A stretch of DNA of 64,000 nt, taken from contig CP114499.1 of assembly GCA_027186245.1 (NCBI GenBank), forward strand, positions 3,291,001-3,355,000, read 5' to 3'. The translations under genes and the position numbers were made by a program. The notes below the pieces were generated by a model, which was not told the DNA's origin, did not search any database, and saw only the letters and a list, made by a program, of their open reading frames with translations. How positions within the stretch are numbered: the first letter of the stretch is position 1; every line of letters starts with the position of its first letter. The stretch is from Coriaria nepalensis. Its lineage: Eukaryota > Streptophyta > Magnoliopsida > Cucurbitales > Coriariaceae. Below, piece by piece: positions 1-12,713 of the stretch.

Positions 1-545
1 CCCAGTGTAGTAATTATTTGGTAGATACACATCCTTTGCAGGACCATATTGCTCAAATGGGATCCTGAAAAATTAAGGCATACACAGTATCAAACACATT
101 AACATAACATTTCTAGAAGATACATCACAAACACACAGGATTTTGACGATAGATAAATAAATATATATATAAAGTAAAGAACTTCTCCAAACGAAATGTA
201 TTCAACTCTACCCAATTATTTGGCCAAAAGAGAGAAGAGAAAAAAAACTCGACCCAACTATCAGTCACTAACATTTATGTATAAAGCCCATGGAATTTAA
301 TCAATAATGGTAAACTATATATGTTAAACGATAAAATAGAAAAATCAGAAATAATTAGACAAATTGAAAAACAAGAAAACAAAGAATACCTAGCGTCCAG
401 GGGAAGATTGCGGAGCAGGGGGATAGCGAGCGCGAGGTTCGTCATCATATATTTTCCGTCCACGTGTGGTGGCGTCCTGCTGCGCCGACGAGGGGGTCTT
501 CGGTTCCTAGCTATAATTTCAGATTTCCTCTCTTTCTTCGCCCTC
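1..545 (-). pseudogene. SCL28-like SR splicing factor relic, partial
   Basis: Two exon-like pieces read on the minus strand. The right piece (about 391-530) encodes an Arg/Ser-rich start (RRPPRRRSRTPP), then LLRNLPLDAR, which is RNP-domain onset of the plant SC35-like SCL28 family. It ends at a good GT donor (390/389). The left piece (1-65) follows an AG acceptor and gives IPFEQYGPAKDVYLPNNYYTG-like RRM sequence that runs off the window. Family members bind RNA and steer spliceosome assembly in nuclear speckles. Signs of decay: the expected ATG before ARNRR reads ATA; a two-base insertion after RRRSRTPP shifts the frame, so RGRK-YDDEPRARY lies in another frame; the linker before the RRM is missing; and five residues (PEDLR-like) are absent at the exon junction. 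It could still be a divergent gene with unseen exons, but several lesions in so short a stretch argue for a pseudogene. Confidence 0.6.
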
Positions 546-719
546 GAACAGCCATGGCCTATGGGGAAACAAAAGGATAAAGACAAAAACAGCACGGAAC
601 AAAGAAATCTCTTTTATTAGCGAGTCTTGCTTTCTCCTTCTAATATCAACCGTTAGATTAAACACTTGATATCTGACGGCCTATATTAAGTCAGATGAAA
701 CTCTGATTTTCTTATGAGG

Positions 720-890
720 AGAGCCCCCTGCATCCCCGCATCCCCAAATCCCCAAATCCCCAAACAGAGGATCACCCTATTCCTTCATCGTCAAAAACTA
801 AAAGCTGCAGAAAACCCCAATTTTCCGCCAGAACCACCATTGGAGCACTCTCTTTTTCTCGTCTCTTTGGATTAAACGGTGAATGATAAA
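720..890 (+). other. Probable 5' UTR exon of LSD1
   Basis: A C-rich leader with repeated CCCCAAAT/CCCCGCAT words ends at a candidate donor (AAA then GTAAGA at 891). The next acceptor is CAG at 1021-1023, three bases before the LSD1 start codon. This suggests a 133-bp intron in the 5' UTR. An alternative donor lies near 924. The transcription start is not visible. Confidence 0.4.
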
Positions 891-1025
891 GTAAGATTTC
901 TTCAACCCATTTTCTGCATGTAGGGTAAGATTATTTTAGTAATTTTAGCTGTAGAGGCTAGAAATTTCTAATGATGATTCTCGATGTTATTATAATTCTT
1001 GATGTTACTCTTTTTTTTTTCAGGT

Positions 1026-4000
1026 ATGCAGAGCCAAATTGTGTGCGGTGGATGTAGGAGCGTTCTTCTGTATCCTAGAGGAGCCACAAATGTTTGCTGT
1101 GCATTATGTAATTCAATTACTTCAGTTCCTCCAAATGGTATGTGTTCTTGGAATTTACTTTAAAGTATTGCAGATTTCTGTGAAACCCACCCTGCAAAAT
1201 GGAGTAGAACACTTTTTCTTTTGCAAAGTAACTTGCATTGCCGTAAATAATCAGTTTTGTTGTATAAGAGAGTACTGCTGAATCCAAATTAAGGTAATTG
1301 AAATGATATCAAAATTTCAGTGAAAATTTGAAAATATATGGCTGCCATATCAAAACCCGAATGGATCTTATTAAGAAACAATGCTCCATATTTCTGATGC
1401 AGGAGCGTTACTGTTGAATGTACAGTGCTCGATACTTTAGGGAACATATTTTCTTATGTTGATTTATTTGTTTATTTTAATTTATTTAGCTTATCCATTT
1501 AGAATTTTTATGACACTAGTGTTATTAATTTTAGACTTAAGACTGATATTAGGATTATAATTCTTATTATAATTGTACTTTAGCAACAATATATTACAAA
1601 GACCCATTAGGCAATAAGAAATTGTACTTTAGTAGCGATATATTACAAAGACCCATTATGCCTTTAGTTACGTTTATGAAATCTATTTTATAGTAAATCA
1701 ATCGAGCGTCCTTCAATGTAATATCCTATCTTAAGTCACCCTATTTCTGTTTGAGCCTTCTTCTTTGTTGTCCGATACTTGGACCGCTCCTTTTCCTGCA
1801 TCAATTTCATCGGTCAAATTGTCATTTAGTTTGTTCAATTGACTTTTGTGAGTGATACACCACAAAGAATAATTGGTATTCACCACAGGTAAGGTGCTGA
1901 AGATGGTGTCAATTTATAGGTTGAAATAACTTATCACCTTAGTAGTGAAAATTTTAATGATTGTATTATTTGGTAAAAGATTTTATTATATTAATGCGTT
2001 ATGGAGAATCTGGCCACAGACACCGCCTGATGTATGTTTTTCCCTTCTTTCATCTGGATAAGTGTACTGATGAAAATGTTTCTCAAATTACCATTTCCAT
2101 ATGTTTCCTGTGTTATTCGAATTAGGTTTTCCAGTACATTTTGATCCCTTCAAATCCCAAGCTTTGCTCTTATATTAATGTGGTAAACCATAATCTTGCT
2201 AGAGCAAGAATAGAGTTGGTTCTCATCTTGCTTTCTCTCTAGAATTCTTCAAACGTCAAGGAGTAAGACTCGTTTTTTAATATGCAATTCTGAAAAACAT
2301 GGATCAACAAGAATGAAACTTGACAAATTTATTTAATAGCTTATTGTACAAATGAAACTACTATTCTTATTGACAACCAAAAAACTAGATATTCATTGTA
2401 TGTTCTTGGTGGTTCAACCCATCCTTGTGAAGGGTTGAATAACCATGAATTTTCAAGGAGCTAAATTGATATTCCAAGCGCTGAAAGTCAAGGTGAGAAT
2501 CTGGAATGTCTCTCTCCGGCAGTTCACATTGTTTTTTCCCTTCTCTTGGTTCAGATTCTTATTCAGTGTTTGGGATTATTTTTCATGTATCAGACCTCTT
2601 ACGAGTGAACTCGAGCCTTAATATTATTAGGAAAGCAAGCATGATATATGGAAGACTTCTTAAAGTGTTATGATTCATTTGTTGTGTTTTTCTCCGAACT
2701 TAAATATTGCGGCCACATGGGCATTGTCTTGAGTCGTTAGAAGAAATTGTGAACTTCCAAATGTAATATGACAGGGGAACTCTATTGTGGTATGGAATAT
2801 CCACTCATTGCGTGAAAGTTAAGATACATTGAATGATTCATGTGGAAAAAAGTTGCATGTCATGATGTATTTATATTGGAGAATTGAAATCTCTCTTTGT
2901 ATTGCCTAAAGTGACAAAGTTAAGATACATTTAATGATTCATGTAACATAAAGTTGCATGTAATGAGGAATTTACATCGGATAACTGAAATTTCTCTTCG
3001 TATTGCCTAAAATGACACTACCACGACAACTGATGTTAGTTATTTCATTGGTCATGATTAATCATGATGCCTTTATCCAAAAGCCAAACTATATGCAAGT
3101 TTTATCTTCTAGTACCAGTTTAGGCTTCATGTTGGTAGACTTCTTAAGTGATGTATAGCAAAACCAACTTTTTGAGTAGTAGGTCTTAGTTATATTTTGT
3201 GTGCTCAAACTGGAAGTTATGGACTTTGGATCCAAACCAGACAAGGATAAGTCCTTGGCCTATTTCATTTTCTTGCTCAAATTTTGATTCAATCCCTTTT
3301 CGCTCCATTTCATCCTTATTGGTATTGCTATGTTTTATATACCTAAACTAATTATTATTACTCTTAATCAACTAATTCGAATGGTTCCATCAGATGTGTT
3401 CTTTCGTTTTCTGCCTTTTCTAGTATTACTGGTGTTTTAAAAGTTGTCTCCCCTATATCTACATAGTTTACCGTCTCTTTTTTTGTTCCTTAAAACTTTT
3501 ATTATAATCCAGAGGCATCCTATCAATTTGGCTATAAAACTATGTATCCATGACTGTAAATGACATAGTGTTCTAGTATGATTCAGTAATGATGATTTTA
3601 TGGGTTTTATATTATCCACTATGTTTTCGTCGATGATGGTGAAGCCATAGCATCTTAAATATTGCAGATAGATTTCTACTCAATGTTTACAACACTGGCT
3701 TTATTTATGAACCTTGGTGTTGTTCATTTGCAATGTATATGGGTTTTCGAGTTATGCGTACCTTAAATTCTTGTTCCATAGGGTACTTATGATTATTGCA
3801 TTTGGAGTTGCTTTTATGTCACCTTCCATATTCACTAGCAATTTCTTTCATGTATGCAATAATGTACCAAGAAAAAAAGAAAAAAAGAAAAAAAGAAACA
3901 AAGAAAAAAAGAAAATTGAAACAGACAGTGCAAGCAATTGCGGTTTCTGATTTCAGGGTAAATGTTAATTGTGACTGTAGCTAATGTTTATCTTTGACCT

Positions 4001-7000
4001 TCAAATACAGTTGAAAAAAATGTAGCATTATGAAAGGATGGTTACAGATGGAAAATAAATGATGTTTTTTTAACTCGTCCACCTATTCTTTGCATGACAT
4101 GGTAGAAACATCCTTTATTACCTTTTTTCCTAGTTGCGGTACATAGCAATGGAAGAAGCTATAAGCCTTGTAACTTTGTATGTTTCTGGAATCACTGCTT
4201 TTCTGTTCAAGACTTTCTCGAGGTAAGCGTGCAAGAGAGAATATTGTAGTCATCCAAGTAGCAACTCTTTTCTTAACTTCTGATATTGTCAGCCACTCTA
4301 AGAAATTACCTAATTCTGTTTCTCAAAAACCCAACCAGATTTAGATCTTTTGAGTTTATAAGTTAGAGGCATAATTGTATGGTACAATAGACCAGATGCT
4401 ATCTGTCCCTGCAAAGAAGTTATTTAAACTTCCTTACCATATGGGGCATTTTTAATTATACTTTCCAGACAGATGTTAATAATCAATGCCCCTGCCCTCA
4501 ATTTCCTTTTGCACCATTATTACAGAAACAGGAGTAGCAAACAGAAGTAGTACAAAAGAAAATTGGCACTTCAAAAGAAAATTGGCTCCAAGTGATAAGT
4601 TAACTATTGGAGCGTGTTATTACCATTTATTTTGCAATGGAATCAACTGGAGTCTTATTGATTATATTGTAAATTTGAAATATTCGTGGTTTGGTGCCGT
4701 AAACTTGTGTGATACTCCTGCACAAAGAAAAATTTGAACTCTATGTTTTCTGTAGAGTGCTCCACTTTTCATTGATGATATCAAGTGCACTATGTTGGGT
4801 AGTTTACAAAAGCATAAAATTAATCAAAATTTATTACGGAAATTTTGATTGCAAAATTTTAGGATTTTGAGTTTCCAAATTTCTCATCTTAATGTTAGAA
4901 ATTGATTCCATATTTCTAGCTCTCTGATTTTTTTGCTTTCTGATTTGATTTGATGAAATATGTACATTATTTGTGACTCCGTAACTATTACATTCCACAT
5001 ATGATGAAAATAAAATTGGGTCGATACTGCAGGGATGGAAATGGCTCAACTTATATGTGGAGGTTGCAGAACATTGTTAATGTATACACGTGGGGCAACA
5101 AGTGTCAGATGCTCCTGCTGCCATACTGTGAACCTTGCACCAGGTATGCATTTTGTCACTTGGGTATTAAATTTTACTTGCATACTGCAAATCATATGGA
5201 TTTTACTAGAAAGGGAGTGTGGGATTCATGTTATTTAATATAATAACAAAGAATAATATTGTGCTTTATTCTTCCATATGTTATTTCTGAGCCCTTTTTC
5301 GTAGCTTTGCCAATGAAAATTGTTAAATATTTATAATGAGATGACTCACTTATTTTTCGCGTCCTTTGCATATTTTCATTGAGACGAAATTTATTAGATT
5401 ATCACACACATAAATAACAGAAAACAAAGATCACAGATTAGGTGGGTTTGTCCATACAACCTTTTTCTACGTTTTCATGATTCAAAAGATGGAAAATGAC
5501 ACTTTAGTACTTTGCTTTTATCTACTCTTGAAAAGCTTGACTCTCTTTACCGATTTGATAAAGTTTGACTTGTTATATGGCATAAACAGGCAATAGTGTT
5601 TACATATGCTGTGATATTAGCTAAGTGTGTGCTATGGACTTCTAGATAGGACTTTAGGGTTTCCATGGTTATGTAGCCCTTGTATTGCGCTCTAATGTTG
5701 AAATATGCAATCAATTGATGAGACTGTAAGCATTTTGAACGAGGGGAAACAATGGAAAAAATAGAAGCATGCTGAAGACATTTTGCAATTGCTGTTTGAT
5801 ATAAACTTTTAAGTAACTAAAAAGCCATTTTACCTGTAAGGATTAGCTTCAAGACTGCAACCAAAGAGTTATGTTAGATATAAGAATGAAGTGAGTTTGG
5901 AAGCTTAGAGCTGCTGACAGAAAAATGGAGGGAGGGAGACTGTAGTATCATCATCTTCTTAGATCATGAAATCATGCAAAAGAAGTAATGTAGTTATTTG
6001 TTCGCCTTATTCATATTTCTAGGTTACTGCACAAAAAAACACCTTACATGTTTTCTTGAAGTCTAGGACTGGATACAAAGAATGGCCAAGTTCAAAACCA
6101 TACATTAGCATTTTTGAAGGATAGTGACCCATGTAATGGACGCCTTGTGGACAAGACAACACCTCCAGACTACAACTCTAAATCCCGAAGGCATATGAAT
6201 TACAGAAGCTGAGACTAATGGTTTTATTTTTTGCTTTCTTGGTCTTTTTGGTTCCTCAATATTGATCTACTCATGCATCACCTAAGATTCGATATTAATT
6301 ATCGTGCTATGCCCATTTAAGACATCTTATTCATTGATGTCTAGTTATTGAATATCTTGTTTCGGGTTTTGTGATTGTGGTAAAAAGCTTCTAATCAGGT
6401 TGCCCATGTCAACTGTGGGAATTGCCGAACAACACTAATGTATCCATATGGAGCTCCATCAGTCAAATGTGCAGTATGTCAATTCATCACAAATGTTGAC
6501 GTAAGTATTACCAATCTGCCCTATGTTAACTCAATTCAGATATTGTTTGATATTAAAGAACTAACTGCAGGGAGAAACTGTAGCGTTGTAGTGTTATTAA
6601 GAGTTTTCAGCTTGCAATTTTTCCATTGATCCTTCTGTCTAAATTTTTTTTTTCCTTATGAAAGTGAAAAGTACTCTGTATGATAACGAGTTCAAGAATA
6701 TCATGCTTTCACAGTAGCTAGCTCTTCCATTTGGTATCGTTTATGTCTCTAACTAGTGTTCCAAATTACCATTTAATTTGTTTTACAACCATATCCAGAT
6801 CTGTTGGAACAATCAATCTATTCTATTGTATCAAGCTGGTCACTCTATCGTGAGAATGAATGCACATTATGGACTAATAAACTAGATTTATGTAATATAG
6901 TTAGGCACTTGCTGAGTATCATGGATCATTTAGTGTACCTTAAGAGAAACTTCTAGCTATTCCTTTTACCAGTAAAGTTCTTGCATATTTTCTAATGTAG

Positions 7001-7789
7001 TATCTCTTATCTCGTCAATAATATTAAGTGTTGATGTCTCCTTTGTAATTCTTCCATATTTGTCATGCAGATGGCCAATGTGAGGGTTTCAATTCCAATG
7101 CATAGACCTAATGGAACAGCCAACTCCGGAACAACATCCTCTACTTCGACAGTAAGTCTTTGGCTTTTACACTACTCTGTCTACATTTAAGCCCCAAATG
7201 AGTGCTGTTTCTGGAGGCCAAAATGCACCTCCAGCATGCTGGTCTATCTAAAACAATACCCAACTTAGTTTGGCATACCGAAAAACTCCGGCGGGTTGAC
7301 TATATAGGGGTTGCCTTTCGGAAAATCGTATCTCCTGTCGGCTGCAAGAGGGTCGGTCAGACTTTTTTTGTCCGGTCGTAATTTAAATCCACACAATTCA
7401 TTCATACTTTCTAAATATACTGCCAATTATATTTAAAATATATACATACTCTCACAATTTTAAATATTGAATATTCCAGTGAGAAATTCTAGGTCACACA
7501 ATCCAGTTTTATAAATTCCATTTTGGTATTCCAGTTTAATTCATTTTTGTATTCCCTACTTTCTCAGAGCCAGACAGTTGTCGTCGAGAACCCTATGTCG
7601 GTTGATGAAAGTGGAAAATTGGTAAATATCAATATTCATAATTATTATTTATTATTCTCATTCAGTTCAGTTTTTGTTTTTTTCCTTTTAAACACCTTGA
7701 TGCCCTCCATTTCATTAGATTACTGATTATGCATCTGAATACTGCAGGTGAGCAATGTTGTTGTCGGGGTGACCACAGATAAGAAATAA
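1026..7789 (+). CDS. LSD1: LSD1 zinc-finger cell-death regulator
   Basis: LSD1 proteins are plant zinc-finger regulators that restrain superoxide-driven hypersensitive cell death, acting in nucleus and cytosol through partners such as bZIP factors and metacaspases. Six coding exons join in phase: 1026-1137, 5033-5143, 6388-6500, 7071-7151, 7568-7621 and 7748-7789, giving 170 residues. Three LSD1-type C-x2-C...C-x2-C fingers are clear: [17 protein letters not shown] near residue 7, [17 protein letters not shown] near residue 45 and [17 protein letters not shown] near residue 83. The tail contains [15 protein letters not shown] and ends [12 protein letters not shown], which fits LSD1 itself better than LOL1-type relatives. 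Exon 3 was placed at the AAG acceptor (6386/6387) because the later CAG at 6398 breaks the frame. Intron 1 is 3.9 kb. The first finger carries an extra cysteine (NVCCALC). A poly(A) signal AATAAA lies at 8099. Confidence 0.93.
1571..1661. repeat. 49-bp tandem duplication in LSD1 intron 1
   Basis: The segment starting AATTGTACTTTAGCAACAAT is followed 49 bp later by a close copy (AATTGTACTTTAGTAGCGAT). Both continue with ATATTACAAAGACCCATTA. About 42 bp are shared with a few differences. Confidence 0.85.
2815..3016. repeat. 101-bp tandem duplication in LSD1 intron 1
   Basis: Two adjacent copies start AAAGTTAAGATACATT at 2815 and 2916 and both end near TATTGCCTAAARTGAC. They differ at roughly 15 percent of positions, so the duplication is old. 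No coding content. Confidence 0.88.
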
Positions 7790-9590
7790 CTTCGAGATGC
7801 ATATGATGTTAGTTTTAGACTGGAGCGAGCAATCCGTGTGCCTCATTACAATCTGCGGGGGATTTGAAACTGTTGGACATTGACTTGTGTATAGTTTGTT
7901 TGGATTCACCCTTCTACAAACATATATGATACTTGTTTTAACATTTTCTGAGAGCATTTTCAATTTGAGATTCAGGTCATTTCTGAAAAAAGAGCTTGGT
8001 CGTGTTATTTGTATAGAGTATATGAACTATTGCTTTCTTCTGTCTTGTGATTCATTTATTCCCCTTTTTAAGGGGACTTTATTGGACTTTCGATTTGTAA
8101 TAAAATGAATAGAAACTTTTTTATATATATTGAGCATATAATATGATTAGAAAGAATTGTTGTGTATGACGACAACTAAGTAGTCTCCATTCATAAAAGC
8201 TTTGATCATGATCAGCTGTATTTGGGTTTTTCGCTTATTTCCTCTACAGGAAAATTAAGTTTTCTGCTCATGTTAATACTAATAGTTAGTATCAACTAGT
8301 ATCTCTGATTCAACAATGTTTTAGTGTTTTAGTTACAAAACTCTAATTCTGTATGTTCAGTCATTACAGAAGGTTTTTCTAATCATGGACATACCTCATT
8401 ACTTTGTTTTTATAAACTTATTTGGTTTTTAATTCAACGAACAATAAAATTTTATTAAAAGAAGGAAAAGAACAGAGGAGGAGGGCAAAACCTTCGAGCA
8501 AAGAACTGCAAAAGGAGAAAAAAGGGAGCAGAAGAAGAAAACTATTTGTATCTAATCTCGAGATACCTAAGGCCTAACTTATTATAAAATTTTTCTAACC
8601 TATCAACTTTAGGGAGAGGAAATAGAATGGAAATTAGTGTACATTTTGGTTGAACAGCCGATGTTAACTTATAAATCCGCTATCTGATTAGTTTTTCTAT
8701 ACATATGAGTATAAGGATATGACTACTTGTATCAATCTAGCTTATGATCTTTTAAATTTCATGTGAAAGAATCTTGAGAATTTTGTATTTGCCAAGACCA
8801 TTTAAACTAATGCAAGAGAGTTAGAGTTTCAATATGAACATGATGTAGTTGCTTTTCCAAATAGATTTCACAACACATAACCGGAGTTTGAGATTTAGCT
8901 TGCATACTAGTCATATAGTCCCAAAAGATAGCAGCAACTTGAATGAAACTACCATGTTGATTCCTGAAGATGATGCCCCGACCTTCAGTTATTGTAATTA
9001 ATGATGCTTATTATCAATCATCAATTCTTTAGCGGTTCGAACGACATATTTCTCAGCATCTGAAGTGCCATTTCAACTCACTAGCAAACACTATTTACAC
9101 ACATGGTCGGCATATTCATCCATCAATAGGGTCTGAACCTTCACTCCCAATATGTCACCTTACCTTTCCTACTAATAAGCTCTGACCCCCTCTTCCTGAT
9201 CTTAAGTCTAATAGTTAGTCCCCTCGTATCGATTTTATGGCTTTTAGAAATTGATGTGAGATTTCTAACATTTTGTCAACCTATTCTCTAGGCATTGATT
9301 AAGGGTTTTAAATGCCCATCTCTTCGACTTCTTTTTACACGTTTTTCCTTTCTTTATTATCATTTTAAAAATAATCATTTTTACTCTTTTACCCTTTTCA
9401 TTAACTACTCTTTCTTTTTCCCTAAAAGTATCAAAACGGATCGTGTCCATTGAGCCAGCCCGCGACTCTATATATGGACGGGGCCGTCATCGGTATCCAC
9501 AGTCATAACAAAACCTTTTTGGACTTTATATATGGACAGGGCAGTGAACAAAGGAGAAAGTAAAGCAGGGGTAATCCTAACATCTCTAAA
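7790..9590. other. LSD1 3' UTR and intergenic DNA
   Basis: The left part is the LSD1 3' UTR up to about 8105. Beyond it I see no gene. Two copies of a TATATATGGACRGGGC word sit at about 9469 and 9527, perhaps the edge of an old repeat leading into the gypsy relic. Confidence 0.5.
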
Positions 9591-9619
9591 TGAGAACAAC
9601 TATAAGCATGTTATTTGAT

Positions 9620-9905
9620 TTAGATTCATGGTGACAAATAATGAAATTGAATACGAGGCATTGCTCGCCGGGTTAAGGATGGCAAGGATTTTGAAAGTGG
9701 ATAGGATATAAGTAACAAACGATTCTCAGATCGTCATCTCCTAAATCTGGGATGATTACTAAGCAAGATCGAACTCCATGATGACCTATCTCAGGAAGGT
9801 TTAAGCAATACTTGGGAAATTCAAGGAAACTTAGATTAGTCAAACCTCAAGGGAAATGAATATTGAGGCCGATACCTTGGCTTGAATATGTAACTGAAGA
9901 TCAAT
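9620..9905 (+). mobile_element. Ty3/gypsy RNase H relic
   Basis: A conceptual translation with stops reads TNNEIEYEALLAGLRMARIL, then DSQIV further on and ADTLA-like sequence near the end. This is the plant-type RNase H of Ty3/gypsy polyproteins, whose family form has TNNEAEYEALLAGL and a DSQLV strand. In-frame stops and frame changes show it is dead. No LTR or integrase could be assigned beside it. Confidence 0.7.
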
Positions 9906-10094
9906 GGTTTTAAAGGGGATATTGATAGCCATTAATGAGCTTAAATTACCTATTATTAATGAAGATAATATAAATATGTCCCGATATAAAAAAGATACAT
10001 TCAGATATATATTCTAAAACTTCCATAAAGCCTTATCCTTTCTATTTCTAACTTGATCATCGGAATAATAGTATCTGAAAACTATCCCTGACAA

Positions 10095-12360
10095 TTTTTT
10101 TTTTTTTTTTTTTTGCAATAATTAATTAGATCAAACATATTGTTAAAGCTAAGACAAGAAATTTTGCATCAACAACATCCCCTTGTTTTAACCACTTAAC
10201 CTTTGACTTTTAGACCTTGAAGATCTTAAAACCAGATTATTTTGATTAGGCTCAGCTTATAATTGGATTTCAGCTTCCAAGACTTCATCTTCAAGGTTAT
10301 GAATTCTATGAAAAATATTTTCAATTTTTTGCTCTAGACTTTAAGCTTTTGTTGAATGCTTCAATTTGAAAGGTAATTTAGGAATAGGAGAACTCGAATA
10401 TACTGAGGAGGACTCCTTAAGGAACTGAAAAGAATCTGTATTTTAACCAATCTCTTGAAACTTAAACCACTTCCACATGAGAGTGAAGATTTAAGAATAA
10501 AGATAATTGGAGAGTGATCTGATCCAATTCTATTATAAGGTAACTAACTTGAAAATTTGGGCAAAAAATCCCATCAAGAATCAGGAAGCATAACTCTGTC
10601 TAGCCCACTCTAAACTCGATTGGCAATATTACCACTTTTGCACCAAGTATACTTAGATCCTATAAAACCAGCATCCACAAGACTACAGGTCTGTTGAGCA
10701 GCTTGAAAATCAATAATAAAATTGAAATTAGACACTACTCCCAAGTCTATCAGTTGGATCAACTATGGTATTGAAATCACCAACCACCATACATGGAAAA
10801 TCATGAAACTGATTATAGCACCATAAGAGGTCATTCCACATAGACATTCTCTCTAATCTTGTTTGTTTTCCAGAAACATGATCCCAAGAAAATGTCTAGA
10901 CATTGAAGGAAGTTTAACCTTATGAACAATTAACTGATCTTCATCCTCAAGAATTTCAATATAAACCTCCGACTTCCAAAAACTCCAAAGTTTATTAGAA
11001 ACACTAACATAACTTTGCTGAAAACCAAACCTTAACTTGGCTACAGCATCCACGAAAGGCTTTGCAAATACTAAAAAAGGAAATGTCGTGGAGTTTGAGA
11101 AGTTTGTTTAGTCTCCTGCAGGCCGCTTGTTTGGCTATCCCTCTACCCTCTAATATTCAAATTTATTGTATTAATCATTGGAAAACGGATGAGGCTTTGG
11201 AACTTGAGAAGGCTTTGCTAACCTGCTGGAGAATCTAGTAGAATGGGGGAAGATTTTTTTTTTTTTTTGCCTTTGTGATCTGCAGCCTGCACACCCACTT
11301 TTCAAACTGATAGATAAGGTCTTTTTATTAATGGGCGTTCGCCGTAACATATACATCATCCACGGTAACCTCATATCTATTCTCATGAGTTAGGCAACCA
11401 ATTTCATTGGCTGATTTAATACTGTAAGAAATGAAATCAACATCAGAACTGCTGACAGTTTGAGGGGGAATAAGAGGCTGAGACTGCGTGAGGGGACAAG
11501 GCTAAGATATGTGGTCTATAGCTGGAGGTAAAGGCTTGGGAAAGGGGAGGATTTAAGCAAAGTTCAGCTTCATGTATCTGAGGATGTCGGGTGGCATATG
11601 AGGATTAGTAGTCAGGAAATTGTGTGTGACCTATTTTGGAACGAGTAATTATCTTGGTAGGCAGATTTAGAATTTGGGAGGAGGAGCTGTTTGGTGCTAG
11701 GGCGGATTTGATTGGGGCGGGTTGTGAAGAATAAGATGGGATAGAGGTGCTGATTGAGGTGTGAGATTTTGAGGAGGCAAGGCTTGGACAGAGGAAGGGT
11801 TTAAGCAAGCTTGTAATCTGAGTTTATGAGACTCAAAGGAATAGTGTAAGAATTTTTTGGTGGCAAAATTTTTGATGCATCATGTTTACTTTGTAGCACA
11901 TGTATAGGTTACATAATAGTGAGGGAAGAGGAGACACAAGAGACATTGATATCTGAAGGGTTGTTTATGACTTGGGGAATTGAGGTCACAATACTATCAC
12001 TTGGAACCGAAGGCAAGATTAAAGAAATGATGGGAGCCTGTGAAACAGTACTTGCAGTGTGGGTTGGTGGGGCTAAAAGAGAGACCCGAGGACCAGATTT
12101 GGGAACCCAAACCTCTTTTGCAACTCTTAACGGTATTTATATGATCATGAAGCATGACCTGCGCATTACCAGAATCAGCAGTAGAACCTCACTTGGAAAG
12201 AGATTTTACTATGGCCTTGCAAGAGACGGAATTTCTCATAACATCAAATGGTTGTGAAGTGAAGCTTTTCTTTTCTGAATATTCTCATATGAACCAGGTC
12301 AACTCCCGAAAAACCAATCTCACAACATGGCAATGGCCATGTATCGTGTAAGTACAAGAA
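10095..12360 (-). mobile_element. L1-type LINE relic, ORF1 tail plus endonuclease
   Basis: Reading right to left: an ORF1-like tail (12360 to about 11170) with VWVPKSGPRVSLLAPP and a long Pro/Ser-rich part, then the ORF2 start at about 11170 with an INLNIRG motif and LQETK-like residues (in plant L1 endonucleases, WNVRGL...LQETK). After that comes an endonuclease stretch (11053-10570) with KLWSFWKSEVYIEILEDEDQ, a VVGDFN motif and SLVDAGFIGSKYTWC. Past it are ORF2 linker words (IHNLEDEVLEAE, WLKQGD). Many stops and frameshifts are present. The minus-strand 3' end is a run of 20 A (T20 at 10095-10114). No reverse transcriptase domain follows. Confidence 0.75.
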
Positions 12361-12713
12361 TGTCTCATGGACAGAGCATTAATAGTAGGTAAAATACTAA
12401 TATGCTAGTCAAAAAAGATGAGCAGTTTTCATTACTGTGAAAGCTCCCATTCACAAACTTTTCCACAAACTAAGTGAAGGAACATGAAAGAGAAATTATT
12501 ATTCTTTTCCTTTCCTGTCAGTCTGCATTATTGTAGGATCATCTTCTAGCCAGTCTCACTGCTTTAGAACCACAGCCTATAGAATAAACAGAAGTATGAA
12601 TATGGTGCCAACTATCTGTCGTATTTTGGTCATATGCCATCACTGCCCAATGAACTGCGAATTTACCTCTGGTGGCCTTGTCCCGGGGTCTTATGTTTGA
12701 GGGATGATGACTT
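12361..12713. other. CMC4 3' flank
   Basis: No second gene seen. It likely holds the 3' UTR of the minus-strand CMC4 gene and the 5' fringe of the LINE relic. Confidence 0.4.
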
